A stretch of DNA of 22,079 bases from Gammaproteobacteria bacterium UBA5109 (GCA_002414385.1 DHZH01000007.1:237687-259765); one strand, 5' to 3'; positions 1 through 7,464 are shown, counted from the stretch's first letter. Program-made: numbers and translations. The notes: generated by a model from the sequence alone, not told the origin.

Positions 1-17
1 ATCCAAACTTTCTTATT

Positions 18-75
18 CCTGGCTACCGAGCCAGGTACTACTCTCTGCATCCGCAACTGGATTGTGGGTATGCAG
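18..75. other. two adjacent hairpins at the left window edge
   Basis: Positions 18-24 (CCTGGCT) pair perfectly with 29-35 (AGCCAGG) around a 4-nt loop. A second stem follows: 45-50 (CTGCAT) with 70-75 (ATGCAG), enclosing CCGCAA (51-56) against TTGTGG (62-67, one G-U pair). Neither stem has a T-run on either strand, so they are not ordinary intrinsic terminators. They lie downstream of a promoter-like sequence reading leftwards (117-145), so they could form a structured leader. I do not recognise a known RNA family. Confidence 0.3.
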
Positions 76-116
76 ACCAAAAATCCGTGAAATATATGAT
101 TTTCAGAAGGGTGGGA

Positions 117-145
117 ATTGTCTTGGAATTGGCTTAAAGTGTCAA
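117..145 (-). promoter_or_regulatory. candidate leftward sigma70 promoter
   Basis: On the minus strand, TTGACA (140-145) is followed after exactly 17 nt by GACAAT (117-122). The -35 is a consensus match and the -10 matches four of six positions. It would drive transcription leftwards out of the window through the two hairpins at 18-75, back to back with the ModF gene starting at 175. No coding sequence for it is visible in the window. Confidence 0.35.
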
Positions 146-174
146 GGCGCAAGCTCCTTAGGCTCTGATTTTTC

Positions 175-1536
175 ATGATTTTTCAGCAGTATCATTCCCA
201 TAACCTGAATATTCCCTCCTGGCATATCAAACCCGGCCAATGCTGGGTTGTTCTGGGTCGAAATGGTTCCGGCAAGGAACGGCTGGCGCAGGCTATCAAA
301 GAGCAGCAAAAACAGCCTGAATATGCCGCTAAACGTATAGCGGTGGTGTCCTTTGAGGAGCAGCAGGCTTTCTATGAAGAGGAGTTGCTCAAGGATGATT
401 CGGACTTCATGGACCGGCTTGATCCGGGAACCACGGTGCGCGAGTTGCTCAATTCCGATGCTGCTGATCTGAATAAACTCGCTTTCCTCAACCTGGACAG
501 GATACTCGACCGGGGTTATCGACTGCTCAGCAGCGGAGAAGGTCGCAAGGCCTTGCTGGCCAAAGCATTGCTGGAAAACCCGGATTACCTGGTGCTGGAT
601 GAGCCTTATGACAGCCTGGACAAGCAGGCAAAGGCCGAACTGCAGCATTTTTTTGCTGAACTAAGCCGGAATAGTGATCTGCAGATGATCTTTTTACTGA
701 ATAATTTTGATGAAATCAGTGACTGGCATTCTCATCTGGCGGTACTGGAGAAAGGTGAAATGGTTGCGCAGGGGAAGTGCCAGGACCTGGTCAACAATCA
801 GGATATCCAGGCCCTGCTGCACTTCGATGCTGACAGTCTGCCTCCCTGGCCGGCACCACTGTCCGAAAGCAGCGTGAGTGATCCGCTGGTGGAGCTGAAG
901 GATGGCAACGTCAGTTATGGCGATACTGTGATTTTTTCAGGAATCGACTTGCTCATTCGCCCCGGTGAACATACCTTGCTGACCGGCCCCAACGGTTCCG
1001 GTAAATCCACCCTGCTTCATTTGATAACCGGCGATCATCCCCAATGTTACGGCAACAATATCAGGGTGCTGGGCATGCAGCGCGGCAGCGGCGAAACAAT
1101 CTGGGAGTTGAAAAAGCACATCGGCATTGTTTCTCCGGAACTGCATCGCAATCACCGGGTTCCCGGTTCCGCCCTGGAGATTGTTCTAAGCGGATTCTTC
1201 GACAGTATCGGCCTGTATGAGGAAGTTACGCCCATACAAGATGCGCATGCCAGGCTCTGGCTGACGATGGTCGGCCTGGAAAATAAACCCCGGATTGCCT
1301 TCAAGGCCCTGTCTTACGGTGAACAACGTCTGGTACTGATTGCCAGGGCCCTGGTAAAGCAACCGGCTCTGCTGATTTGCGACGAACCAACGCAGGGCCT
1401 TGATGATATCAACCGGCATCGCTTTATTTACTTTCTGGAGCATCTCGCGTCCCAGACCATGACCACGATTATCATGGCCAGTCATCGTAAGGATGAAGAT
1501 TTATCCTTATTTCGGCATCATGTTAATCTGGACTGA
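175..1536 (+). CDS. modF: ModF-like tandem ABC ATPase (molybdate transport / PhrA family)
   Basis: The 453-residue protein carries two ABC ATPase domains and no membrane segment. The N-terminal domain (about 1-210) has a P-loop GRNGSGKE, signature LSSGE and Walker B LVLDEP. The C-terminal domain (about 235-450) has GPNGSGKST, signature LSYGE and LLICDEP. The stretch around RGSGETIW and KKHIG closely matches Escherichia coli ModF as I remember it, including the GDHPQ segment. ModF is a soluble ABC protein linked to molybdate uptake or homeostasis; its exact role is poorly defined. In the first P-loop the Ser/Thr after the lysine is Glu, so that site may bind or hydrolyse ATP poorly. An in-frame stop (166-168) lies just before the start, so ATG 175 is the first start available. 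The N-terminus is therefore about ten residues shorter than E. coli ModF, and the ribosome binding site is weak. No modABC genes are nearby. Confidence 0.85.
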   Translation: MIFQQYHSHNLNIPSWHIKPGQCWVVLGRNGSGKERLAQAIKEQQKQPEYAAKRIAVVSFEEQQAFYEEELLKDDSDFMDRLDPGTTVRELLNSDAADLNKLAFLNLDRILDRGYRLLSSGEGRKALLAKALLENPDYLVLDEPYDSLDKQAKAELQHFFAELSRNSDLQMIFLLNNFDEISDWHSHLAVLEKGEMVAQGKCQDLVNNQDIQALLHFDADSLPPWPAPLSESSVSDPLVELKDGNVSYGDTVIFSGIDLLIRPGEHTLLTGPNGSGKSTLLHLITGDHPQCYGNNIRVLGMQRGSGETIWELKKHIGIVSPELHRNHRVPGSALEIVLSGFFDSIGLYEEVTPIQDAHARLWLTMVGLENKPRIAFKALSYGEQRLVLIARALVKQPALLICDEPTQGLDDINRHRFIYFLEHLASQTMTTIIMASHRKDEDLSLFRHHVNLD

Positions 1537-1598
1537 TTTACTAATGGCGGCGTGCTGGCCAGTTAGAATTATATGAAGACAGCCAGGATAGCTAGTTT

Positions 1599-2099
1599 AT
1601 GAATACAGATGAAAAAACTGTTGTCGGCAACCAGGAATGGTGTGCTTTTCCGGATCTGAATATTCCTGCCGTCAAAGCACGGGTGGATTCAGGGGCGAAA
1701 ACTTCGTCTCTTCATGCTTTCAATATAAAAGTATTTGAAAAAGATGGTCAGGACTGGATTGGCTTTGATATTCATCCACTACAGCGAAATAAAAAGGTCA
1801 ATATTTACTGTGAGGCCCTGCTGATTGACAAGCGCATGGTCAAAAGCTCCAACGGTAAAGGTAAACGACGCTATGTGATTATGACGACGCTCAAACTTGG
1901 CGAGGATACCTGGCCAATAGAGTTAACCCTGGCCAACCGTGACAGCATGGGTTTCCGCATGTTGCTGGGCCGTGAAGCCATGAAAAGCCGGCTGATGATT
2001 GACCCGGATGAAAAGTTTTTATTAAAAAAATATTCCACTAAATCCATTGCCAGACTTTATGACATCCCCACCAGGAAGAAAGTCAAAAAACTTAATTAA
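1599..2099 (+). CDS. retropepsin-like protein of the 'ATP-dependent zinc protease' family (PF05618)
   Basis: The 166-residue cytosolic protein has the family motif RVDSGAKTSSLHA near residues 28-40. This matches the Asp-Ser/Thr-Gly active-site signature of retropepsin-like aspartic proteases. A later GRE-containing segment (LLGREAM, about 126-132) is also typical. The family is often annotated 'RimK/LysX' or 'ATP-dependent zinc protease' because it is commonly found beside rimK-type glutamate ligases; the RimB protein of pseudomonads belongs here. No rimK is present in this window, so the partner, if any, is elsewhere. An AGGA Shine-Dalgarno at 1585-1588 precedes ATG 1599 by 10 nt. The gene follows modF after 62 bp and may be co-transcribed with it. 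Its 3' end overlaps the convergent DUF3833 gene by 8 bp. Family assignment is confident; substrate and activity are unknown. Confidence 0.8.
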   Translation: MNTDEKTVVGNQEWCAFPDLNIPAVKARVDSGAKTSSLHAFNIKVFEKDGQDWIGFDIHPLQRNKKVNIYCEALLIDKRMVKSSNGKGKRRYVIMTTLKLGEDTWPIELTLANRDSMGFRMLLGREAMKSRLMIDPDEKFLLKKYSTKSIARLYDIPTRKKVKKLN

Positions 2100-2628
2100 T
2101 TTTTTCTATTAGCAGCGTCAGTTCTCCCACTCTGAATCCGAATTTGCTCAATCTGGTCTTATTGATCAGGTGATTTTCATCAATCAGATATAGCCAGTCA
2201 TCCAGCGCAACGCTTATGGTCCCGTCACCATAGGGCACTTCGAGCTGATACTGCCACTGAAATACCGAGCCAACGATGGACCCGCCTGCCTCGCCGATCA
2301 CATCTCCGGCTGTGCCGGTATAGCGGCCATTACCATGATCAGTCAGGTGCCAGGTTCGATATTCAATCTCACCATCATCAAAAATGAATTCCTCTTCAAG
2401 TATCCCTGCATCACCCTCCCAACTGGCATCAATGGTCGCGGTAAAACGCCGGGTCATTTCCCCGGCGCGATTCTGCAGCATGCCGTAAGCACGTAATTCA
2501 CCGTCAAAAAATGTTTTCAGATCCAGTGCCGGTTGCGTGCCGCGGTAATCCTCCAGTTGCTGTGAACTGCATGCAAACAGGATGGTGCTCAATGCAGTAA
2601 CACCCAATAGTCGAAATAGGATTTTCAT
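2092..2628 (-). CDS. DUF3833 family lipoprotein
   Basis: The 178-residue protein starts with a lipoprotein signal peptide ending in the lipobox LFAC (Cys about residue 20), followed by SSQQ, so outer-membrane sorting is likely. The mature part contains LKTFFDGELRAYGM and FTATIDASWEG, which match the DUF3833 family (PF12915). Family members are usually encoded with DUF2878 and chalcone-isomerase-like genes, often next to a cyclopropane-fatty-acyl-phospholipid synthase (cfa) operon; no biochemical function is established. It is the last gene of a three-gene minus-strand operon. Its ATG overlaps the stop of the preceding gene by 4 bp (ATGA arrangement), indicating translational coupling. Its stop overlaps the end of the convergent protease-like gene. 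Confidence 0.85.
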   Translation of the reverse strand: MKILFRLLGVTALSTILFACSSQQLEDYRGTQPALDLKTFFDGELRAYGMLQNRAGEMTRRFTATIDASWEGDAGILEEEFIFDDGEIEYRTWHLTDHGNGRYTGTAGDVIGEAGGSIVGSVFQWQYQLEVPYGDGTISVALDDWLYLIDENHLINKTRLSKFGFRVGELTLLIEKIN

Positions 2629-3149
2629 GCTTCCTCTCCTGTCAGACGTCGAGTTAAATCAGCGTAACGATCATCACGAGCCAGCCAGATGGCACTGAAA
2701 TGCCGGCTGAATTCGCTATTCTCGATGCTGCCAATATATTCATTATTGAAATAGAAATGACTGGCGCTCTCTGTATCAACATACAGCAACAGGGCATCAC
2801 CCGGCTCCACCGCAACAAGGATTTCACCTAGCTCCTGTAACCAGCCTGCATAGCTGTCTTCACTCAGGCCCAGGATATCGAACTGGTTTCCGGTTTCTTT
2901 GACGATATGTTCTGCCGTAAATGAACGCGTATAAATCAGGCGCAAGGCCAGCGGCAGGTTTTCAAAATATTCATATTCACCGTTTGTTGAGTAAAGTTCT
3001 GCTTCATAGATTTTCCAGAACAGAAAGCGAAAATCCGCATTGCCAACCAGGTTCATCTCGGCAAGCAGGTCTGTGCTGTCCTCTTGCTGGGCAAATCCAT
3101 GAGATGCAAGCGCCACGGTAATACACAAGCTGTAAATCAACTTATTCAT
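2625..3149 (-). CDS. chalcone isomerase-like secreted protein
   Basis: The 174-residue protein has an N-terminal signal peptide (cleavage probably after SHGFA, near residue 20). A body follows of the bacterial chalcone-isomerase-like type: FRFLFWKIYEAELYS, then LALRLIYTRSF and a Phe/Tyr-rich C-terminal part with FYFNNEYIGSI. Such proteins share the plant chalcone isomerase fold but are periplasmic in bacteria and not shown to isomerise flavonoids; a fatty-acid or lipid-binding role is often suspected. The gene overlaps the upstream DUF2878 gene by 8 bp and the downstream DUF3833 gene by 4 bp, so the three are almost certainly one transcription and translation unit acting in the envelope. Fold family is fairly confident; ligand unknown. 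Confidence 0.8.
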   Translation of the reverse strand: MNKLIYSLCITVALASHGFAQQEDSTDLLAEMNLVGNADFRFLFWKIYEAELYSTNGEYEYFENLPLALRLIYTRSFTAEHIVKETGNQFDILGLSEDSYAGWLQELGEILVAVEPGDALLLYVDTESASHFYFNNEYIGSIENSEFSRHFSAIWLARDDRYADLTRRLTGEEA

Positions 3150-3678
3150 GCAGGTTCACCCTTTGTGTTTGTCTGATCAGTAAAAAAAATACCGGCAGTA
3201 AGGCCGCCCAGAGCAGGATCAAAAGACTCTGCGTCAGGACCACGGAAAATGGAAACTCCACTGCCCCCATTTGCCGGCCAATAAGGTAGGAGAAGCTGGC
3301 CAGTGCACCGAGAAGCGCCTGAATCGGCACTGCCAGACCTTTAATGAAAGCAAAACCATAAGGCAGGGTCAGGGCAAAATTTATCCATAAGAGCATCAGC
3401 CACAAGGGCATAAAAGCATCCTGGAAACTGAATACCCCGCTGATGCTCAGAATGGTATCCAGCCCTATTCCGGGCAAGGCGATCACACAGCAATAAAGCA
3501 GCGCAGATTTTTTATCCGGGTAGAGTAAAAGCAGTACGGCAGTCATGGCCAGCACCGGCAATACATACTGATTCTGAAACAAAACCAGCAGCAGCCATAT
3601 CACATCAAAGGCCAGCAGACTGATCCAGATAAAGGTTTTAGCCGGTAAGGCATACCAGGGCATCACGGACACTCGCAT
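3142..3678 (-). CDS. DUF2878 integral membrane protein
   Basis: The 178-residue, strongly hydrophobic protein has roughly five to six membrane spans covering most of its length and very few charged residues outside short loops. The segment with LWLMLLWINFALTLPYGFAFI is characteristic of the DUF2878 family (PF11086). Function is unknown; the family co-occurs with DUF3833 and chalcone-isomerase-like genes, as here. It is the first gene of the three-gene operon and is divergent from trmO. ATG 3678 was kept; an alternative ATG at 3663 would lose five residues. Only about 56 bp separate it from the favoured trmO start, so the two promoters must sit close together or overlap. Confidence 0.8.
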   Translation of the reverse strand: MRVSVMPWYALPAKTFIWISLLAFDVIWLLLVLFQNQYVLPVLAMTAVLLLLYPDKKSALLYCCVIALPGIGLDTILSISGVFSFQDAFMPLWLMLLWINFALTLPYGFAFIKGLAVPIQALLGALASFSYLIGRQMGAVEFPFSVVLTQSLLILLWAALLPVFFLLIRQTQRVNLHE

Positions 3679-3734
3679 GAAAACTGTTTACAATCCCTGC
3701 TTGTTACGATTTGAAAGCAATACCGGATCAAGGC

Positions 3735-4463
3735 ATGACATCTGACACCAGCTATACATTGACGCCAATCGCCCGGGTTCGCAGCCCCTACCGGCAAAAG
3801 TTTGCCATTCCCCGCCAGGCCAATCTGGTCAGGGAAGCCCGGGGTGAGGTGGTTTTCCATAAAGACTATGCCGACAGTAACGCTTTACGCGGTATAGAAC
3901 AGTTTTCCCATCTGTGGCTTATTTTTGTTTTTCATGCAGTGAGCGAGGCTGGCTGGTCGCCCACCGTGCAGCCACCGCGCCTTGGGGGTAAAGAAAGCAT
4001 TGGCGTGTTTGCCAGTCGCTCCATGTTTCGTCCCAACCCACTGGGTCTTTCGGTGGTGGAAAATCTGGGCTGGTCGCGTAAAAACAATGAGCTGATTCTG
4101 TCGGTTGGCGGACTGGACCTGCTTGATGGCACACCAGTGCTGGATATCAAACCCTATGTTCCCTATGCCGACAGTATTGGGCAGGCAAAAGCCGGATTTG
4201 CCACTGAAATACCCGGCAGGGATTATGTCATTGAATTTTCAGCAGCCGCGCAGCAAAGCCTGGAACAGTTCAGGGACACTTACCCTGAGCTGGAAGCCTT
4301 CATCTGTTCTGTCCTGAAACAGGATCCGCGACCAGCCTGGCGTCAAAAAACTGAAGATGACAAACGTTATGGTATGAACCTGTATGAATTCAATATCAAA
4401 TGGCACATTAATCAGGAACAGATACTGGTCTCAAGCATTACAAATGAATCAATCGAGGCATAG
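3735..4463 (+). CDS. trmO: tRNA (adenine(37)-N6)-methyltransferase TrmO
   Basis: The family uses S-adenosylmethionine to methylate N6 of t6A37 in tRNA-Thr(GGU), giving m6t6A. It acts through an unusual beta-barrel SAM-binding fold (TsaA/YaeB, formerly UPF0066). Hallmarks visible here are IARVRSPY, EQFSHLWLIFVFH, RLGGKESIGVFASRS, FRPNPLGLSVVE, DLLDGTPVLDIKPYVPYAD and the C-terminal QDPRPAW. The order and spacing match E. coli TrmO throughout. The longest reading starts at TTG 3711, but homology of the N-terminus favours ATG 3735 (MTSDTSYTLTPI), giving 242 residues; neither start has a strong Shine-Dalgarno. It is divergent from the DUF2878 operon. The next gene (DUF3187) begins about 68 bp downstream and may be on the same transcript. 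Confidence 0.93.
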   Translation: MTSDTSYTLTPIARVRSPYRQKFAIPRQANLVREARGEVVFHKDYADSNALRGIEQFSHLWLIFVFHAVSEAGWSPTVQPPRLGGKESIGVFASRSMFRPNPLGLSVVENLGWSRKNNELILSVGGLDLLDGTPVLDIKPYVPYADSIGQAKAGFATEIPGRDYVIEFSAAAQQSLEQFRDTYPELEAFICSVLKQDPRPAWRQKTEDDKRYGMNLYEFNIKWHINQEQILVSSITNESIEA

Positions 4464-4531
4464 GCAGTAATGAAAATTTCATGTTCCTGGCTTAGTATTC
4501 TCCTTAAATCTATTGTTTGACCGGAATATTT

Positions 4532-5524
4532 GTGAAATTTCTCACCAGCAGCTTACGCTTTCCAGGCTTTTTGTTTGCCAGCATTCTGACATCCGTCTCA
4601 GTTGCTCAGGAACATACGCCCTTACAGGTCAGCAACCAGAATCCACTGGTCAAAATTTTTGCCTTGCCGGTGGCTGAAAGTGCAAAAATCCTTGAGCCTA
4701 CCCAGGAAAGCACGCACATAAGTGTCGACTGGGCCAGTAATTTCACCAGTGAGTTTAACAGCAACGAATTTGTCTTTGTGGACGGCGAAAGCGCACAGGT
4801 GAATATTCGCTGGCGTTACGGCTTTGACCTGTGGGAGTTTGGTCTTGATCTGAACTTCTCCCGCTATTCCGGAGGATCACTCGACAATTTTATCGAAAAC
4901 TGGCACAGCTGGTTTGGCCTGCCCAACGGCGGCAGGGAGTTGGCTGACAGAAATCAATTACGATATGAATATATCCGGGATGGCATGCAACAACTGGATA
5001 TCATGGAAAAACATTCCGGATTTGGTGACACCAGACTCACCGGCGCCTATCAATTAAACAATACCGGACGTTTTGATCTTGCCATTCGGGGTGGAATAAA
5101 AATACCTACCGGCGACAGCAACAAACTGCTGGGTAGTGAGGGCATGGATATCAACCTGGGTTTTATGCTGGGCGATGAGGTAACTTTTCAGCAGCAGCGT
5201 GCATCCTACTTTTTTGGCGCTGGTGCCATATGGACTGAAGACGGTGAAATACTCCCGGCTTACCGGGAGAATACCGTGCTTTATTTTCACGGTGGACTGA
5301 TTAAATCCCTGGCGGAACGCTGGCAGCTCAAGCTGCAGCTGGATGGCCACACGGCTTTTTATGATTCTGCCCTGCGGCCCTTGAGCGATGCCCTGCAATT
5401 GAGTATCGGTGGAGCCTACCGCCTGAGTAATGATCTGCAGCTGGATTTTGCCATTGTCGAGGATGTGGTGACCGACAGCTCATCAGATGTGAGCTTTCAC
5501 CTTAACCTTTATAATCTTTTTTAG
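4532..5524 (+). CDS. DUF3187 family secreted / outer-membrane protein
   Basis: The 330-residue protein (from GTG 4532) has a signal peptide ending near SVAQ. The body alternates short amphipathic strands (VNIRWRYGFDLWEFGLDLNFSRY, RFDLAIRGGIKIPTG, WQLKLQLDGHTAFY) and ends in an aromatic-terminated strand (LNLYNLF). Many strands plus a C-terminal Phe suggest an outer-membrane beta-barrel. The sequence fits the DUF3187 family (PF11383), including the NxLIENWHxxFGLPxGGR-like segment around residues 119-135. Function is unknown. The longest ORF starts at TTG 4517, but GTG 4532 gives a cleaner signal peptide and has GGA at 4523-4525 as a plausible Shine-Dalgarno. It stands alone or is weakly linked to trmO upstream. 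Confidence 0.75.
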   Translation: MKFLTSSLRFPGFLFASILTSVSVAQEHTPLQVSNQNPLVKIFALPVAESAKILEPTQESTHISVDWASNFTSEFNSNEFVFVDGESAQVNIRWRYGFDLWEFGLDLNFSRYSGGSLDNFIENWHSWFGLPNGGRELADRNQLRYEYIRDGMQQLDIMEKHSGFGDTRLTGAYQLNNTGRFDLAIRGGIKIPTGDSNKLLGSEGMDINLGFMLGDEVTFQQQRASYFFGAGAIWTEDGEILPAYRENTVLYFHGGLIKSLAERWQLKLQLDGHTAFYDSALRPLSDALQLSIGGAYRLSNDLQLDFAIVEDVVTDSSSDVSFHLNLYNLF

Positions 5525-5567
5525 AGAAAATTATTCAGACTGATACCAATTTAGTAACATTGCTGTA

Positions 5568-5600
5568 AGCTGGATTACCCAGCTAAGATCCGGATATAAA
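5568..5600 (+). promoter_or_regulatory. candidate promoter with inverted repeat over the -35 region
   Basis: A -10-like TATAAA lies at 5595-5600. The place where a -35 should be (about 5572-5577) is occupied by a perfect inverted repeat, AGCTGG (5568-5573), 5-nt centre, CCAGCT (5579-5584). No consensus -35 is present. This layout suits an activator- or repressor-controlled promoter for the SMP-30-like gene that follows. The transcript would begin near 5607, just before the tandem repeat. Confidence 0.35.
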
Positions 5601-5609
5601 ATCAAAACT

Positions 5610-5672
5610 AACTTATTAAGCTAACCTATAAAGCAAACCTATAAAGCAAACCTATAAAGCAAACCTATAAAG
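5610..5672 (+). repeat. 13-bp tandem repeat in the leader of the SMP-30-like gene
   Basis: The unit AACCTATAAAGCA occurs head to tail at 5623-5635, 5636-5648, 5649-5661 and, lacking the last two bases, 5662-5672. A degenerate copy (10 of 13 positions) precedes it at 5610-5622. The copies run up to the Shine-Dalgarno region, ending 9 bp before ATG 5682. Each unit contains TATAAA, so each could also act as a -10 element. The exact identity of the inner copies suggests recent slippage expansion. Confidence 0.9.
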
Positions 5673-5681
5673 AGAGTGCCC

Positions 5682-6755
5682 ATGAATTCAAACAAATTTA
5701 TATTACTGGCATTTTGTTTTGCCGCCTCGGCCGTCGCTGCCCAGAGCCCCACTGAATACTTCAATGCCGGGTCCAGCCTGCAATCCTGGCAGGATCCGGG
5801 ACTATCGGAAGTGCTGGAAGAATGCAGCAACCCGGCTGACCCGATTGCCTTCCCCTTCACCCGCAGCGACCCGGCCCATACGCAAATTCAGGCAATTGAG
5901 CTGCCTCCCGTTAACGAAGGTATTGATGGTATTGTCGCTGACAACAGTGCATGGGAGTTGGTCTGGGCCTGGAATGGCAATAACACCGATGGCCCGATTG
6001 CCACTGAAGACGGCGGTTTGATGTTTGCCAACAATGACGCCAGTAATGTCATCAGGCTTAGCCCCGACGGCAGTGCTGAAATTGTCTACGCCAACCTCAA
6101 TACCCCTGGCGCCCTCTCACGAAACAAGCAGGGCGAACTGTTTGTACTCGAGAGAGGCCTGAACCCGGCCGTCAAACAGCTGGAACCGCAGCGACAGATT
6201 TTTGCCGATACTTATCAGGGTGACCCGCTGGACTGCGTTGGCGGAATCGTCAATGACCTGGTCGCAGATGCCAAAGGCGGAGTCTATTTCACCATTACCC
6301 AGGCCGGTTTTTATTATGCCGACCCTGAAGGTGAAATTACCCGATACGGCAACAATGTCGTCGGCACCAATGGCATCATTCTGAGCCCGGAAGAAGATGT
6401 GCTGTATGTGACAAATGGCCCGGTAGTGATGGCTTTCGATGTACGCGCGGACGGTTCACTGTTCAATCAACGCGAGTTTGGCACGCTGAGCAGTGGCGGT
6501 GGTGATGGCATGGCTGTGGACAATCAGGGCAGATTATATGTCAGCACCGGTTCATCGGTGGATGTATTTGCAACAAATGGTGAGCGTATTGGAACGATAC
6601 CCGGCCCGCAGGGCTTACACGGAGTGGTATTCAGTGGTGAAGACAAACGCTTTTTATATGCTATCGTCCTGCGCGGGGGTTTTCAGGGCATGCCGGATAA
6701 CTGGATTATCCGCATACCGATCGAAACCCAGGGTTATCTGGGACGGGCAAAATAA
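5682..6755 (+). CDS. secreted SMP-30/gluconolactonase-like beta-propeller
   Basis: The 357-residue protein has a signal peptide cut near AVAAQ (about residue 20) and, from about residue 70 on, repeated propeller-type motifs. SMP-30/gluconolactonase/LRE-like signatures are visible: VNDLVADAKGGVYFT (family 'NDl.vd..G.lyft'), GTNGIILSPEEDVLYVTNG (family 'pNGi..spd...lYvt') and GDGMAVDNQGRLYVS (family 'pDGmavD..Gnlyv'). These supply the Asn/Asp metal ligands of the family. The usual first ligand Glu in 'EGP' is replaced by Asp (DGP). The family hydrolyses lactones or binds Ca2+/Zn2+; the substrate here is unknown. The longest ORF begins at GTG 5676, but ATG 5682 follows an AGAGAG Shine-Dalgarno at the right distance. 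It converges on the 6877-7425 gene, sharing a terminator. Confidence 0.75.
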   Translation: MNSNKFILLAFCFAASAVAAQSPTEYFNAGSSLQSWQDPGLSEVLEECSNPADPIAFPFTRSDPAHTQIQAIELPPVNEGIDGIVADNSAWELVWAWNGNNTDGPIATEDGGLMFANNDASNVIRLSPDGSAEIVYANLNTPGALSRNKQGELFVLERGLNPAVKQLEPQRQIFADTYQGDPLDCVGGIVNDLVADAKGGVYFTITQAGFYYADPEGEITRYGNNVVGTNGIILSPEEDVLYVTNGPVVMAFDVRADGSLFNQREFGTLSSGGGDGMAVDNQGRLYVSTGSSVDVFATNGERIGTIPGPQGLHGVVFSGEDKRFLYAIVLRGGFQGMPDNWIIRIPIETQGYLGRAK

Positions 6756-6815
6756 AGCGCGGATACAACCAATATAGAAGGCAGCCTGTCTGTGCCCTTG
6801 CCTGCTTTCAGGCAT

Positions 6816-6856
6816 AAAAAAACCGCAAAGCCCAATCAGGCCATTGCGGTTTTTTT
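6816..6856. terminator. bidirectional intrinsic terminator
   Basis: Seven A's then CCGCAA (6816-6828) pair perfectly with TTGCGG plus seven T's (6844-6856), giving a 13-bp stem around a 15-nt loop. The A and T runs make it an intrinsic terminator in both directions. It lies exactly between the convergent genes ending at 6755 and 6877 and should serve both. Confidence 0.9.
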
Positions 6857-6876
6857 ATTTTAGCTGATATGAGAGC

Positions 6877-7425
6877 TTAGTTTCGAATTGCAAAATTAAC
6901 GATATACTCATCCTCGTTCGGGATTCCGGCTTCTCTTGCCTTGATTCCACCGGAAAATGCGCCCTGCGCACCTTCAATTGCCTCGACAGGCTCCATTGCT
7001 TCAAGTCCACGTCGAACGAAAAAGTTGAAGTTATAAGTGCTGTCATCAAAAACACTTGAGTCGACGCCATTGAGCATTACCGGAATATTGTAGACTCGCT
7101 CTCCGGGCTGAATGACAAGCTGCTCTACTTCTTCATTATTCTGGTTGTAAAGAGTTGCATTTTCAAAATTCTCACCGGTGATATCGAGCAGCACCAGGGG
7201 ATCACTTTCATGCAGGTTTGAAATGCTGATAACGGCATTGGAATCACCGGAGCCTGAATCAGGGCGATCCAGGAAGGCTTCCACCATCATGAACCCGGGG
7301 TACAGGGATGCCTGGGCAGAGACGACCCCCGGGAGCAGTAAAAGGAATACGGGCAAGGCCAAAAGCCGACCCAGTTTGATTCCCGCATTATTGTTCGTGT
7401 TGTTCGTTTTTCTGATACTTTTCAT
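6877..7425 (-). CDS. secreted protein of unknown function, weakly PCuAC-like
   Basis: The 182-residue protein has an extended N-terminus (KSIRKTNNTNNN) before a hydrophobic signal segment ending VVSAQA, near residue 38. The mature part has no cysteine and is acidic. Its layout, with SNAVISISNLHESDPLVLLD, then ATLYNQ, then QPGERVYNIPVML, recalls the cupredoxin-like PCu(A)C periplasmic copper chaperones. In those, a strand 'aYm.i.N....d.L' is followed by 'eiH' and 'i.pG..v.l.pg..HimL'. The His/Met copper ligands of that family are absent, so if related it has lost them. This resemblance is by eye and weak. The C-terminal region (EGAQGAFSGGI, then FAIRN) is not recognised. A 19-bp inverted repeat lies 40-58 bp upstream. 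Confidence 0.6.
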   Translation of the reverse strand: MKSIRKTNNTNNNAGIKLGRLLALPVFLLLLPGVVSAQASLYPGFMMVEAFLDRPDSGSGDSNAVISISNLHESDPLVLLDITGENFENATLYNQNNEEVEQLVIQPGERVYNIPVMLNGVDSSVFDDSTYNFNFFVRRGLEAMEPVEAIEGAQGAFSGGIKAREAGIPNEDEYIVNFAIRN

Positions 7426-7464
7426 TGCGTTACACCAATTTAAATGATTTCTGATCTATCGGAA

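Noticed and set aside
142..648. 168-codon minus-strand ORF
   Set aside because: It lies antisense to the well-supported ModF gene, has no recognisable domain and is explained as a shadow of that reading frame.
5610..5672. CRISPR-like array
   Set aside because: The units are 13 bp, directly adjacent and without spacers; this is a simple tandem repeat.
5719..6021. 100-codon plus-strand ORF within the SMP-30-like gene
   Set aside because: It overlaps in another frame a gene with a clear signal peptide and propeller motifs; its translation is Pro/Arg/Thr-rich noise.
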